Shown here one piece after another: positions 23,238 through 34,400 of a DNA stretch of 64,000 nt. The translations under genes were made by a program, and so were the position numbers. The notes beneath the pieces were generated by a model, which saw only the letters and a program-made list of their open reading frames with translations, had not been told where the DNA came from and did no database searches. Each line of letters begins with the position of its first letter. The stretch's first letter is position 1. This stretch comes from Ignelater luminosus (taxonomy: Eukaryota > Arthropoda > Insecta > Coleoptera > Elateridae): positions 161,271 through 225,270 of the forward strand of contig VTPC01090678.1 in assembly GCA_011009095.1 (NCBI GenBank). Direction: 5' to 3'.

Positions 23238-23434
23238 TTAAACTTCCTGTGCAATACGCTGCTTGCGATCTGTGATTTTCGCAACTAAACGATTAGCACC
23301 TGGTTGCAGATTTTCCAAACCTATAAGGTAAAAAGTCATTTGGATTGGAATAAACATCAATAAGAGGCCATTTTTATCCAAGCTTGATACAACTGCACAT
23401 TCTAATCCTGCGTTCCCTAAAGTACCTCTGACAA
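23238..23434 (-). CDS. 3'-terminal coding exon of an unidentified gene
   Basis: On the minus strand an acceptor-like ACATAG precedes an exon starting at 23434 that is open for 64 codons and stops at 23238-23240. After two bases completing a split codon it reads VRGTLGNAGLECAVVSSLD and ends NRLVAKITDRKQRIAQEV. The sequence has no low-complexity bias and no stop, unlike nearby random frames, so it looks like a real coding exon. Alternating hydrophobic residues suggest a beta-rich fold. I do not recognise the family. Upstream exons would lie at higher coordinates; the minus-strand open stretch at 25448-25777 is a candidate but unproven. Confidence 0.45.
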
Positions 23435-23913
23435 CTATGTTTTGTGATTTGAGTGGAAAAAAACAAAAAAAGATCCCCAGTGTTTTATTTTTAAATGAAT
23501 AAATTTTACTCCAAAGTGAAACAGAGTTTTCTTTCTAAAGAAAGCTCTCATATTTTTAATTTTTCTATAAAATCAAATCAAAAATTCTCAATAAAATATC
23601 AATACAAGAAATAAAAGTTTATTCTAGGTCATTTTAAAACACACACTTATTAGTTATTACGAATATCACATTTTATAAGTGAAAAAATGTGCTAAACCAT
23701 GAACGTTGCAATTTCTGGTCAGCGCAACATAAAAAGTGTATTAGCTTACATCGTGCTATTAAGATGTGAAATTATCAGTAATACCATTATAGTATAGTAA
23801 AATTAAAGTGTTAACGTATTTCAAATGTGAACTAGTTGTAAAACGTCATATTTGCAGATTTGTTACCTAGATATTGTAATTTGTTATATCTCAGCATGTT
23901 AGTTTTGTATATA

Positions 23914-25024
23914 CAGTGTGTCTACATTTCGATGCTTACTATTGGGATCTCGGAAATTGTAAGAGATACGAAGTCGGTTAAATTAGAAAAGATTTGGCTA
24001 TTTTGGAGATCAGTTTACTAAGGCTTTTGTTTTTTCAAAAAAGTTCACGGCTTACTAGATATTTGCTAAAAACCAAATTATCTTATTTTTTTAAATAAAA
24101 AGCATTTCCCGCTTAGTGTGCCATGGCTTTAAACATATCAAAATTATTGATTTTTGTCAGATTAATTACATTTGTTATGTAACAATTGCTAAAACAAAAC
24201 AAAAGAACGAACGAACAAAGATAGAAAAAAACAGCAGAGAGGGTGTTTTAGACAATTTACTCCGAAACGCAAAAAAATTATTTTCGCAATTGTCTTTTGT
24301 TTTACTTCGGCGGTGAAACGTAAATCCAAATATTTTCTAATGAAGCGCCTACTTGATTGCCATATTACTGAACTGCACGCCTTAAATGCTTTTTAGTGAT
24401 ACATGGTTTGACATAGCTATTCTTTTGTTTTACCGAGTTATGAAGTGAAAATCATTTTGATTATAGTGTGCCATGACATATAACCCACAAAGTCGTGGAG
24501 TATTATCAAAGAAATTTATTTGTTGTGCAAAAATTGCTAAAACAAAATAAATACGCTTTTTTGGGGCATTAGCTGCCTATTTGATGCTATCTGTAAATGC
24601 TCAGTAAAGTATCTTAAAAGTGTCTTTTGTTTTGTTTTAGCAATTATTACATAACAAATGTAATTTTTCTAACAAAAATCAATGATTTTCGTATGTTTAA
24701 AGCCATGACACACTAACGCTCGGTTGCACAAAGATAATTTGATCATTGATCAAACTGATAAGTTGATTAGCCGATCTGATTGGATAAGTCTGAATATTTC
24801 ACAATTTTTGATTGATCAGTTGATCAAGTGGGAAATGCTTTTTATTAAAAAAAAATAAAATAGTTTTTTCTAGCAAATATCTAGTAAGCCGTAAATTTTT
24901 TTAAAAGACAAAAGCATAAGTAAACTGATCTCAAAAATAGCCAATTTTTTTTTAATTTAACCGACTTTGTATCTCTTACAATTTCCTAGATCCCAATAGT
25001 GAGCATCGAAATGTAAACGCACTG
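23914..25024. mobile_element. Foldback (long inverted repeat) element, non-autonomous mariner relative
   Basis: The left arm (about 23914-24205) and right arm (about 24622-25024) are inverted copies over nearly 300 bp. The ends read CAGTG...CACTG and are flanked by TA (23912-23913, 25025-25026). The outer 90 bp resemble the right end of the mariner-like copy at 20360, sharing CAGTGTGTC, GGGATCT, GTAAGAGATAC and TTGGCTATTT. The centre has no coding capacity. The right arm holds an extra ~110 bp (24718-24828) missing from the left. Confidence 0.75.
24718..24828. mobile_element. Short insertion in one arm of the foldback element
   Basis: The left arm reads continuously across TTTCCCGCTTAGTGTG, whereas the matching right arm is split by about 110 bp. 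The insert contains several GATCA motifs in both orientations and GGTTGCACAAAG at one end. It is probably a small MITE or part of one, inserted after the arms formed. Confidence 0.45.
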
Positions 25025-25073
25025 TATAGGAAATTTTGAGAAAATAAACATTTATTTGTTTTCTACTCACTAG

Positions 25074-25205
25074 GATTGTTGCACAAGTCTTACAATCAGC
25101 TTATCGAAACTGTGAGGCTGTAGTTCCAGCAATACCACAACATCAGAGCTTAATCTTAAAAAAGTTAATCTCACAACCACAAAGTTTTCGGACTACTCCT
25201 GGCAG
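25074..25205 (+). CDS. Candidate internal exon of an unidentified gene
   Basis: A 132-bp plus-strand stretch has an acceptor (CACTAG) before it, a donor (CAG/GTTTGT) after it, and is open throughout in one frame. The reading begins IVAQVLQSAYRNCEAVVPAI and ends SFRTTPGR, with matching phases at both ends. The minus strand is interrupted by stops in all frames. I do not recognise the product and found no partner exons, so it may be a relic exon or a chance open stretch. Confidence 0.35.
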
Positions 25206-25447
25206 GTTTGTTTACCCAGCAAAAATATTGTTTGGGTGTTTGTACATGCAGTTTTATTAAACATTAATTTTTGAATAATTTAAAGCATAAGATTATTAAA
25301 AATAGTTACAGTATTTGATAAAATAAACTTTATGAGTTAATAATATTCATATTCCCACTCAAATTTAGAATGCAATCGTTTGATATCGGTAATTTTGTCC
25401 TTTCTGACTAATTGATTGTCTTTATGTACTTACTGTACACCAAAATT

Positions 25448-25777
25448 TTATTTTAATGGTTTGGCTTTACCACTACTCTTTAATTGAGGAAATCGACTTG
25501 GTGTCTTTGGCGTAGTTGTGCTGAGAATTTTTCTTTTTACTTATACCTGATGTCTTCGCATTTGTGCTAGTGGCCTTCTTGGAAGTTTATTATTTGTTTC
25601 CCCAAAGCTGACGATTTTGCAAGGCTCTAGGTTATTTATGCCTGTCCCCTCAAATATCATTTTCATCTTCTTCATTGAACTTCGCCTGTTCTCGCTTGCA
25701 GTCGCTGGGGTTAACACAATTGGCGCGCAAATTACCTTATTTGATTCTACTTTTTTCTCTTCCTTATATGCTACTTT
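25448..25777 (-). pseudogene. Coding-like minus-strand stretch, unidentified
   Basis: About 330 bp on the minus strand is open except for one TAA at 25541-25543. Before the stop it reads KMIFEGTGINNLEPCKIVSF and RRPLAQMRRHQ. A donor-like CAG/GTATAAGT sits exactly there and an acceptor-like TTCTCAG follows about 25 bp later, too close for a normal intron. After it comes a Thr/Pro/Lys-rich tail (PKTPSRFPQLKSSGKAKP). Upstream, to about 25890, further sensible but frame-broken residues occur (ITEAKETPVVMG). It could be an exon with its donor at 25549 or a decayed gene. The family is unknown. Confidence 0.35.
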
Positions 25778-25899
25778 TTACAAAATAGTATTGTTTGCAT
25801 AACTGTAAAGCTACTTTCTCCCCATCACTACTGGAGTCTCTTTTGCTTCTGTAATTTGTGTAGGAAAAGGGTAACTACATGGTCTTCTGAGGTTTGACT

Positions 25900-28800
25900 T
25901 TTCATAAGGTCCAGACTATGAATTTCGAGGTTACTGCTTGTACTTATTCCTCTGCTGGTACTTTTCGAATTTGTAAGCATATCATCTACGTCATGCACTC
26001 ACCGTCAACAATTATATTTCAATACTCCTGTAGGCAATTTAAATACATGTATGAAATCCTAAAAAAGGCGAACAGTTCTGTAAAGGTAGAATTATTGTAT
26101 GAAGATAAATCAACTGTTTCTTAAGCTTATGATTTCAATACGTTTCAACATTGGTGATTGCGGTACGGGGTATTGAGTTGTAAGAAAAACTAACTTCCTG
26201 AAAATAGTCAAAGATTTGTAATTCACAATAATTAATTAGAAATTCATCATAAAACTATTTAAAACCGTGCTTCTTATTTGGTAGAATAAACAGTTCCTGT
26301 ACAAGGAGTGCTTATTATCTTCTTTTAACTAAAGATTTTAACTGATTGTCAAATTTTGACTGGGAATAAGTATTCAGATCACAATAATTTTTAACAAAGA
26401 TGAACGACTGTTCTCTTCTTTCTAATGCTTACAATGCTGTATTGAACATTGACGAAACAGTTTCAGAAACTACATTCAGTTATTAAAGAAGTCATATTAA
26501 AAAGATACAATTCAAGGTTCATTTTAATAAAAATAAGAGGATCTTCTAAAAAAAATAAACTTAGCTCTCATGCCTTTGAATGAGAATAGAACTAAAAGCA
26601 TAGAACATACAAAATAATTTACAAACTTCAATATTTCATTAAAATTTAGCATTAAAAAGATTTTTGTATCTCATAGTTAATTTGATTTTCCATAACCAAC
26701 TATCAATTCAGACCTTCGATGTCTTTAATAAAACTGCTAAATAGGAATCGTTCATCACTATATGTTATTTTATGTTTAATGATACAGCATTAGCTCTTGA
26801 AACGAAGCTGTAGTTAGTCTCGTTTCTTATTAAGCGTGAAATCAAATGCAATAAAATGGTGCAAATTTTCTCGGAAACTTAGTTGTACATTATTTAAATG
26901 GGAGTTCTTGCTTCGTTATACGCAAGTGTTTGCTATTCGCGCTGCAAAGAGCTTCACATTTATGTATGTCATTAATTATCCTGCACGTTTATGATTTCAA
27001 ACGTGCCGTAATTGTGAAACTTTTCATGACACCTATTTAATTTCCACAATCAGATAAATTCAGAATTATAAAAAGAAATTTAACAAGACATGCAAGAAGC
27101 TTAAACGTTTCAGATTTTCTTTAAATGCTTAAACACTGTAATCAACGCTACCTTTGTGTTATTGTTAGAGAAATGTACCCGGTAATTAAAATTATGAATA
27201 TTGTTTTAACTGCACGGAAATATTAAAATTTACTAAACTGTAGAGGTTATCAAAATGTAAATCTTTCCATTTGTAAATGTTACAGGAATTGATAAGCATA
27301 AAATATCCGTTTTCAGGTTAGCACGGAAATACTATTCGTGTTATCCAGCTAAATGCTTCCTGACATTATAACTTTGTTTTTGTTTCTCCCCTTTTATGTA
27401 TTTAGTCTTGGAATAACCGTTGATACACTGAATTACTTTCTGAGATTATACAGTAATAGAATTTCGTAATAAATATTTATTTATTTAATTGTCAGAATGT
27501 GAATGAAACTTCGTTTTAAAGGATACTTACTGTGAACGTTACAGTCACTGTTGTGGATCCAGGAAGGGTTTACATATGAGCATAGTATGTTTCCCGTAAT
27601 AAGACAGGATGGCCTCATTATGTTTAGCAATGTTGTCATGTTCCCCAGGGAACCATATACGGTATAGTTAATAGGCCTTCATAGTAAGTTCATTATCATT
27701 TTAATAGGAAAGTTTAAATTATTCGGGTATCCTCTCATCTGGGTGTCCGTCCTTTTAACATACATCAACTCCGAAACCCATTCAAAAATTGAAATATTGT
27801 TATTAGTATTTATTTATTCTTACAAAAAATTAATCCACAATAAAGACTAGTTATAAATTAATGCACTTATTAATTAATATTTAAAAACTTACATGTTAAC
27901 AAATCAAACAAAATAAAAAAGGGAAAATTAGAATCTCACACAAAAAAATTTACAAAATTCAAAAAAACTAAAGGAAGAATACACTCTTTTCCATTTATCA
28001 TTCAACTTTTTTTAGTCTTCTCTTCCATTTATCATACTTTACTTCATAACGCAAAATGTCATATCCTTGCAGCTTCCCAAGCAAAATTTATATATTTTTT
28101 TAAATCATCCGATCACTCTAACAAAGTGAAAGAAATTTGTATATGTCAGAATTACGAAATGTAATATTTCGTGACACGAAACTGTAAAGGAGAAAAAAAT
28201 CTTACGCGTACCAATTTTCTCTAACCGAGAATGAAAATTCGATCTTGCTTTCTCATTTTAAATAATTGAAAAGAATAAAACGCATTGTTCGGAGAATACG
28301 TAATGATGTTATACTCATTGGTTTTTGAAGTAGCATACGCACTTGTTCCAGATTATTATCTTTACGTATCCTTTTTTGAATGAAATTAGATTTTATTTTT
28401 GTACAAAATTGAGATCAGAACGAAGCGCGTTCTTTTTTTAAATCCGTTTAAGAAGGTTGGAAAGGCTTTTCTCCAATGTGAAGTAATTTTGTACCTGGGG
28501 ATTTACAGTTAATTTAATAAAAATTGAAATTAAAACTGATAAATTTATTATTGAGTTTGAATAATAGGTAGTTTAATACGCTTAATACAAATGTCAAAGG
28601 GTTATTTACAATGAAAAGTTTTAGAGAAATCGGGAGTGCTTGTTTTTCGTTTTGCCCGTTGACTAACTGATGCGACAGAAAATGATTTTACTTTTTTTTA
28701 CTTGCATCCTTTTGCTAACTGCACGATTTGATTGTTATAAGTATTATACTGATAAGCAACGTAATTGTTAAGACATTTTAGAAGAAATGAACTTTCGCCT

Positions 28801-31080
28801 AGAATCTAATTTTTTTCTAGATTTCAACCTTCTGCTACCCAATTATGTTATTAGATCGTAAGATTTTTAATAAACCTGGGCAAAAGAAAAACTATTGGCA
28901 GTGCAAAATACATTATTAGGAATAGGATCAGAAATCCAAGACCAACAGCATAAAATCATGAATTCAACAATAAAAGGAACCTCTTGAGTAAAATCAAACC
29001 AAACATTTCTAAGTTTGAAAATTTCTGCTGCAAGATGTACAAGACGTTATGTCAGAGAAATTCAAAGTTGTTGAACTCATCAAATTGATGCATAAAGATG
29101 CTTTTTAAATAAATCAGTATTTCAATTGGAGGAAGAGCTTTTGACACAGTAAGTAACATTTCCAAACTTCTGTTGTCAGTAGCATAAGGAAAATTTACTG
29201 TCATTACTTGCTATCAAAGTGAAATGTAAAGCTAGAGATATTATAGAATTAGAGATTGGACCGCTTCGGACCATAAAAAGAACAATAGCAATTTAAAGAA
29301 CGCTGCTGGGATTAGAAAGCTGTCAGAAGTTCAAAGCGTCTTGTATAGTAGCTTAAAGTGTCATTGAGATTAATCAAGTCAAGCATAGTAATAGTGCTTC
29401 AAATGGCAAAAGGAGGACTATTAGTATGCCAAAGAACATTTTTGCGATTCGATGTTCTACTGTTAGTAAGAGACCGTATAAAGAAAATTTGAGTAGACTA
29501 GAAAATCTGCCTACTTAAGTGCACATCAAAAGAAGGAAGGAAAGAAGTTGTAAATTCCGTTATTAGTAGTCCAAAATGTTTTGCGCAACAAATAAAGTAA
29601 TTGCGCCATAGCATAGCAGAATTTAGTACACGAAAAACACTCTTGAATTGGACAGAAAGATTTTACTGGCAAAAAAGCCATTGCTGAAGTAACAACTTCT
29701 TCCTTTGTTGTCAGAACCTTATAAAGGCACATTTGTGGACTTACAATGCTATTGAACTACCACATATGTCATAAACGCATGGATTTAATTTTAAGAAAGA
29801 CTCTTTGGCTGAAAGAGGAACAATCTGCAAATCAAAAACCATTACTGAGATTAGAAACTTTGTAGTTAAAAGTCTAAGACATTTCGCTTACTGAGATGAT
29901 TGATGTCTGATGCCTAACACAATCAATTTTTCCTTAATCATTCTGCATAAAACTACGTTTGCATTTATCGGACAAAAAATTCTATCTTCCTATTCCCCCT
30001 TCATTGTTTCATTCTTTTCCAACACGCTGATACTGCATAATGTTATAATGGATTTAACATGTACCAGTTTTACTCTTTATGATTTGAAGCATTTACCCAA
30101 AATATTTTTATTATTTATTTCTCCCTCTCTCTCTCTCTTTCGATCTCAATTTGACACTACTACATAAGCGTCTTCTTAAATGTCCAATTAAATAAAAATT
30201 AAGAAATTATTTATTTATTTATGAGCAGAGTACAAATGGTGATATCTGCTAACACATACCGTTAGAACACTCTGTATATATAAAACGAATTTTTCATTCT
30301 AGTAAACCTTCCTAACACGTTTAGAAATTTCATAAAAAAGAGTAGCTCACCGTTATAAAAAAAAGTTAGTGGTAATAAAATGAGAAAAAAAAGGTCAGAG
30401 TTTTGTCAATTTTCACTGAAGTTATTTAAAGTCATAACTGAGAACGGGTTATAAAATAATTCACAAGGGAGAAAGCGCCTTTTATTGTTAGGGTTCAAAT
30501 TAAATGATATCATGCCATAAAACTGAATACGGCTTGTATAGAATATATACACATTCACACACCTTGTTCTTTTTATTACTAAAAACTGTTTTATTACTAA
30601 ATTGCTTTGACGATATCATTCCAAAATTTTGCATGAAAATCTGCTAAAATAATTTTTTTACCACTTATAAAGAAACAGAAAAATTATTTTAAAACTAAAA
30701 TTAATCATAAAAGCAGTTCATTAAAAAACAAAAGCAGAAATTATTTTGTGTTGCTTTGCCCTTAAAACTAATAGTAGTAGGGGTAGTAGTAGTAGTAGTA
30801 AATTAGTACAGTAACGTAGTCTTTAAACCACACTGCTGTTTAATAATGGTAAGTATTTCTTGTTTAACCTAGAAATTTCTTTTATTTAAATCTATTTTCT
30901 TGTGCAGCTTTACCTTCCAGAAAAACAAAGAATATTCGACTTTTGTAAGTATCACAGATATAATCTTAAAATTATTATTACAAGCAAGTTTAGTCGTGAT
31001 TAACGTCGAAATTATCGATATTTAAAAGTGGATCTGCACATTTTACTCTTTTTAATTTTTTGCTTTAATTTCTAAAATAT
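25900..31080. other. No gene seen; 5 kb AT-rich intergenic stretch
   Basis: No open stretch here shows recognised motifs or convincing splice borders. It contains homopolymer and short simple repeats, a CT-rich run near 30120-30150, and an AGT-type microsatellite at 30772-30800. The right end is downstream of the ZP gene stop and may include its 3' untranslated region. Confidence 0.4.
30772..30800. repeat. (AGT)n microsatellite
   Basis: Imperfect AGT triplets, interrupted by GGGG, run for about 29 bp. Confidence 0.8.
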
Positions 31081-31455
31081 TTACAAAAACAATCGCAAGA
31101 TTAAACCGAAACACACAGTCAACAGCATCACTGAATTTTGCGCTGCTGAATTTTCAGACACGATCGAACTAATTTGTTCTTCTTCTGTTAACTTTGTTAT
31201 GCCCAAATTTGAGGGGGCTACTTCATCGGTTCGATAAAATCGTTTTTCAACTTGATTTCCAACAATGAACTTTTTATTGTTGTAGATTTTCGTTTGGTTC
31301 TTGATGATTTCTTCGAAATTTTCCGATTCGTCTTCGTAGTTGACTTTGATGAATGATGTTATTGTGATTTCGAATATCTTGTTTGGATCTGGTGGTAACG
31401 TGGGTACTTCACGACGTTTTCTACCAAAACCTATTTGGCCATCACTACATTCAAC
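31081..31455 (-). CDS. ZP gene, last exon
   Basis: The acceptor TTTCCAG precedes GTTGAATGTAGT (VECSDGQIGFGRKRREV). The exon carries ZP cysteine 8, the basic cleavage site, about 80 hydrophilic residues rich in Glu, Lys and Asn, and the C-terminal hydrophobic segment. It is 125 codons including the TAA at 31081-31083 and starts in phase 0. Confidence 0.88.
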   Translation of the reverse strand, partial: VECSDGQIGFGRKRREVPTLPPDPNKIFEITITSFIKVNYEDESENFEEIIKNQTKIYNNKKFIVGNQVEKRFYRTDEVAPSNLGITKLTEEEQISSIVSENSAAQNSVMLLTVCFGLILRLFL

Positions 31456-34400
31456 CTGGAAAAGAAAACAGAATAATTATCTAAAAGTTAGATTTCTTCT
31501 ACTTTTATAATATTGTAGCAGCTATGGTACAAATTGATTCAAAAAATTTGCTTTATAAATCGGTCAATCTTCTGATCAAAAGTTAAATGATTGTGACCAC
31601 AATCTGCGCTTCAAGGACAACGTGGAATAGTCCAAAGGAAAGATGTATCAAAAGCACTATTCTCTGCTTTTGACACAACCAAGTGTATCGCAGTACGCCG
31701 TAAATGATTATCGAGAAATAATAAAAAGTGACCGATAAGTTTCTCATTACAAGGCAAAACGGATCTGCAAATGATTTGTCTGTATTCCCAACCAATTCGG
31801 TAGAATGAATTTGCCAATTTCAAATATTACCTATTACAATAGATGTCCTAGTTTTTTATGATTAACTATAGGTATTTTGCCCAGAGCACAAAAGAGACTA
31901 CCTACAGTATTAATTAGGTCATCCTGGTCAATATCACAGGATGCTGTTATTGTTACTCCAAAACAAACTTGACCTTTGTAAAAAGTTCGTGAGCATCTAA
32001 AACAGATTCGAAACCATTTCCAAATGGCTGTAACACTCATTATGATCGTAATTATCTATGTTACCTACGGTAAATTATAGCTCAGCACTGTGTAGTAGTA
32101 GTAGTAGTAATAGTAGTAGTAGCAGAATATCTCAAGTTGGCAAGAAGGCCTTTTATAAGATTACACAACGTATTTAGTTCCAATAGTTTGTAACGTTTAC
32201 TTTTTATTTCCGTTACGTATGTTGTATTTAATCTGTGCTTTCGGTGTGTTCTTGTATTTTCTTAAATAGTTTTCTCTCGTTGGAGAAGATCTTTTTTGAT
32301 AGTGACGAGTCCACACTGAGAGGTTGATTAACTGTTGTAGTTTTTCTACATTTTTTTAATCAATTCGGGTTAACAAACTTTTCTAATTTCTTTATTGTTG
32401 CTAGCAAGACACAGTTCTCATACATTTTTATGATTGTCGAATGTTTAACTCTCACAACTGTGACTACTAATTCTGTTTTACTTTATTATAGATTATGTTA
32501 GTAAATTTTATCACGATTTCCTAACTGCACATTTGCTTCACCTTTAATTATTCCTTCCCAACTTTCCCTGGGCTTTAACTTCGATACACGGGCCAAACCA
32601 CCCGATTTTTGATAATCTTTGTGTCGTCATCTTTCAGAATTTGTTCATATGTCTGCCCTATGTAGATATTCAGAAGCTAAGACCAATTTAATCTTTTCAG
32701 ATTTCTTAATGCAAAAATGACTTCAAGAGTCCATTTTGAAAATCTCCCGATTTTCATTAAGAATGTCGCCCAGTTCAGTATTATATTTTATTAAAATGCC
32801 TATAACTTTTTTATTTGTAGACGGATCTAAATACATTTGGTGTCAGATAAGGCTACTGCTTTGCATTATATTGTAAGTCTTAAAGACTTACAGAATAAAA
32901 TATATAACTCCCTTTAAATGGGCTCTAAAATACGCTTTCTGTTACTCTTTCTCCTGAAAGTGAATTAATTGTAAATTGCAAACCCCAATTATCTTGTTGA
33001 GATTTACAACATAGATGGAATATGACACAGCTTTAGTATATAAAAAATTCAAGAATTTATTCTTCGTCGCTTTTAAAGAAAAAAATAAACCATTGTTTTG
33101 GACTATAACGTCACTCGCACTTTTTATGTGAATGAGATTCCACCATTTTTTCAGCACATCTTGTAAAAAAGTCAACAACTACTTACATCTGTAAAAATCT
33201 GAATACATAGCCCCTATAGTAGGAGTTCCAGAGGCGAGCAAAGGATTTCTGCTATCGGGATACATTTGCAGTACGCTGACTGTACTGTAAAGTCATGAAA
33301 GTGCGAAATAATTCCTTGGACTTGATATTCCTCTATTTCTTTGTTTATCCATTACATTTCAAGAATCTAGTAACTATTACAATAGCAGTGGCAAAAATGG
33401 AAGGAGAGGTGTGGTTAAAGAGTAGGAAGTAATGGTATCCGCTAACTCTAATTTTGAAAGGAATAGCTATGAGTAACAAAGTGTAAAGTTTTTCACAGTT
33501 CTTTTACGCATACCTAATGTCAGGGTTTGGTTTGAGCAACCAGGAAGGTGCGTTGATAGAAGTGTTGATATGAGGTCTGTTCGCACGCATCTGGAACGCT
33601 TGCTATAGGTGTCTTTGGATTCAAACTCTTACAGCCGTAAGTAATATTAACTCTCTTACAGGATGTGCTGGAAAAATAGTGGAATGTCATTTCTAGTCTA
33701 AAACAGTGTTTTGTTTTTATTTAAAAATGGCCAAAAAGCACCTTCTTCAATTTTTGCATGTAGCAGGATTGCAGCATGCTCTATATATGTTAAACATTCC
33801 AACAAAGTGAAAAATGGGGTTTGGAAGTTACAAATAAATTATGTCTAGAAAGAAAATTATAGAAAGCTGACTTTAGAGTTAATTTAAAGAGAGGGAAGAT
33901 ATATTTTGTTTTGTATGTTTCTAAGACTGATAATACAGTGCAATGACGTAGATGTAATAGTCAAACCAAAAAAAAAAGTTATGCACGTTTCAATAAAACA
34001 CGACACGAAACTGGGAAATATTTGTGATCAAACTCATGAAACTTTCAAGAAGGTCTTTCGAAGCCATTTTTGTATAAAAGATTCTGAAAAAATCACTTTA
34101 GTCTTAACTTCTGTGTGTGTATATACAGGACAGAAATATGAACAAATGCCAAGACATAAGGGCATATGATGTTATGTGATTTGACGTAAAATGGCCTTAA
34201 GTGACCAGGTGTAATTTGGTTATGTATATTCTTACTCGTTCATTTCTCTACAAGTAGCCCATGTGTGGTTGGTTTTTTGTTTTTCGTATAGCCAAAATGA
34301 AATGAAGTTGGGATTTTTATACCTGTTCATTTGTAAAACTGATTTGGTTTCATTTCTACTTTAATTTGAATTTTCAATAGTGTCCTTGTGAAAGATGAAA

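Noticed and set aside
24116..24316. 66-codon frame inside the foldback element
   Set aside because: Lies mostly in one arm of the inverted repeat and has no protein-like features.
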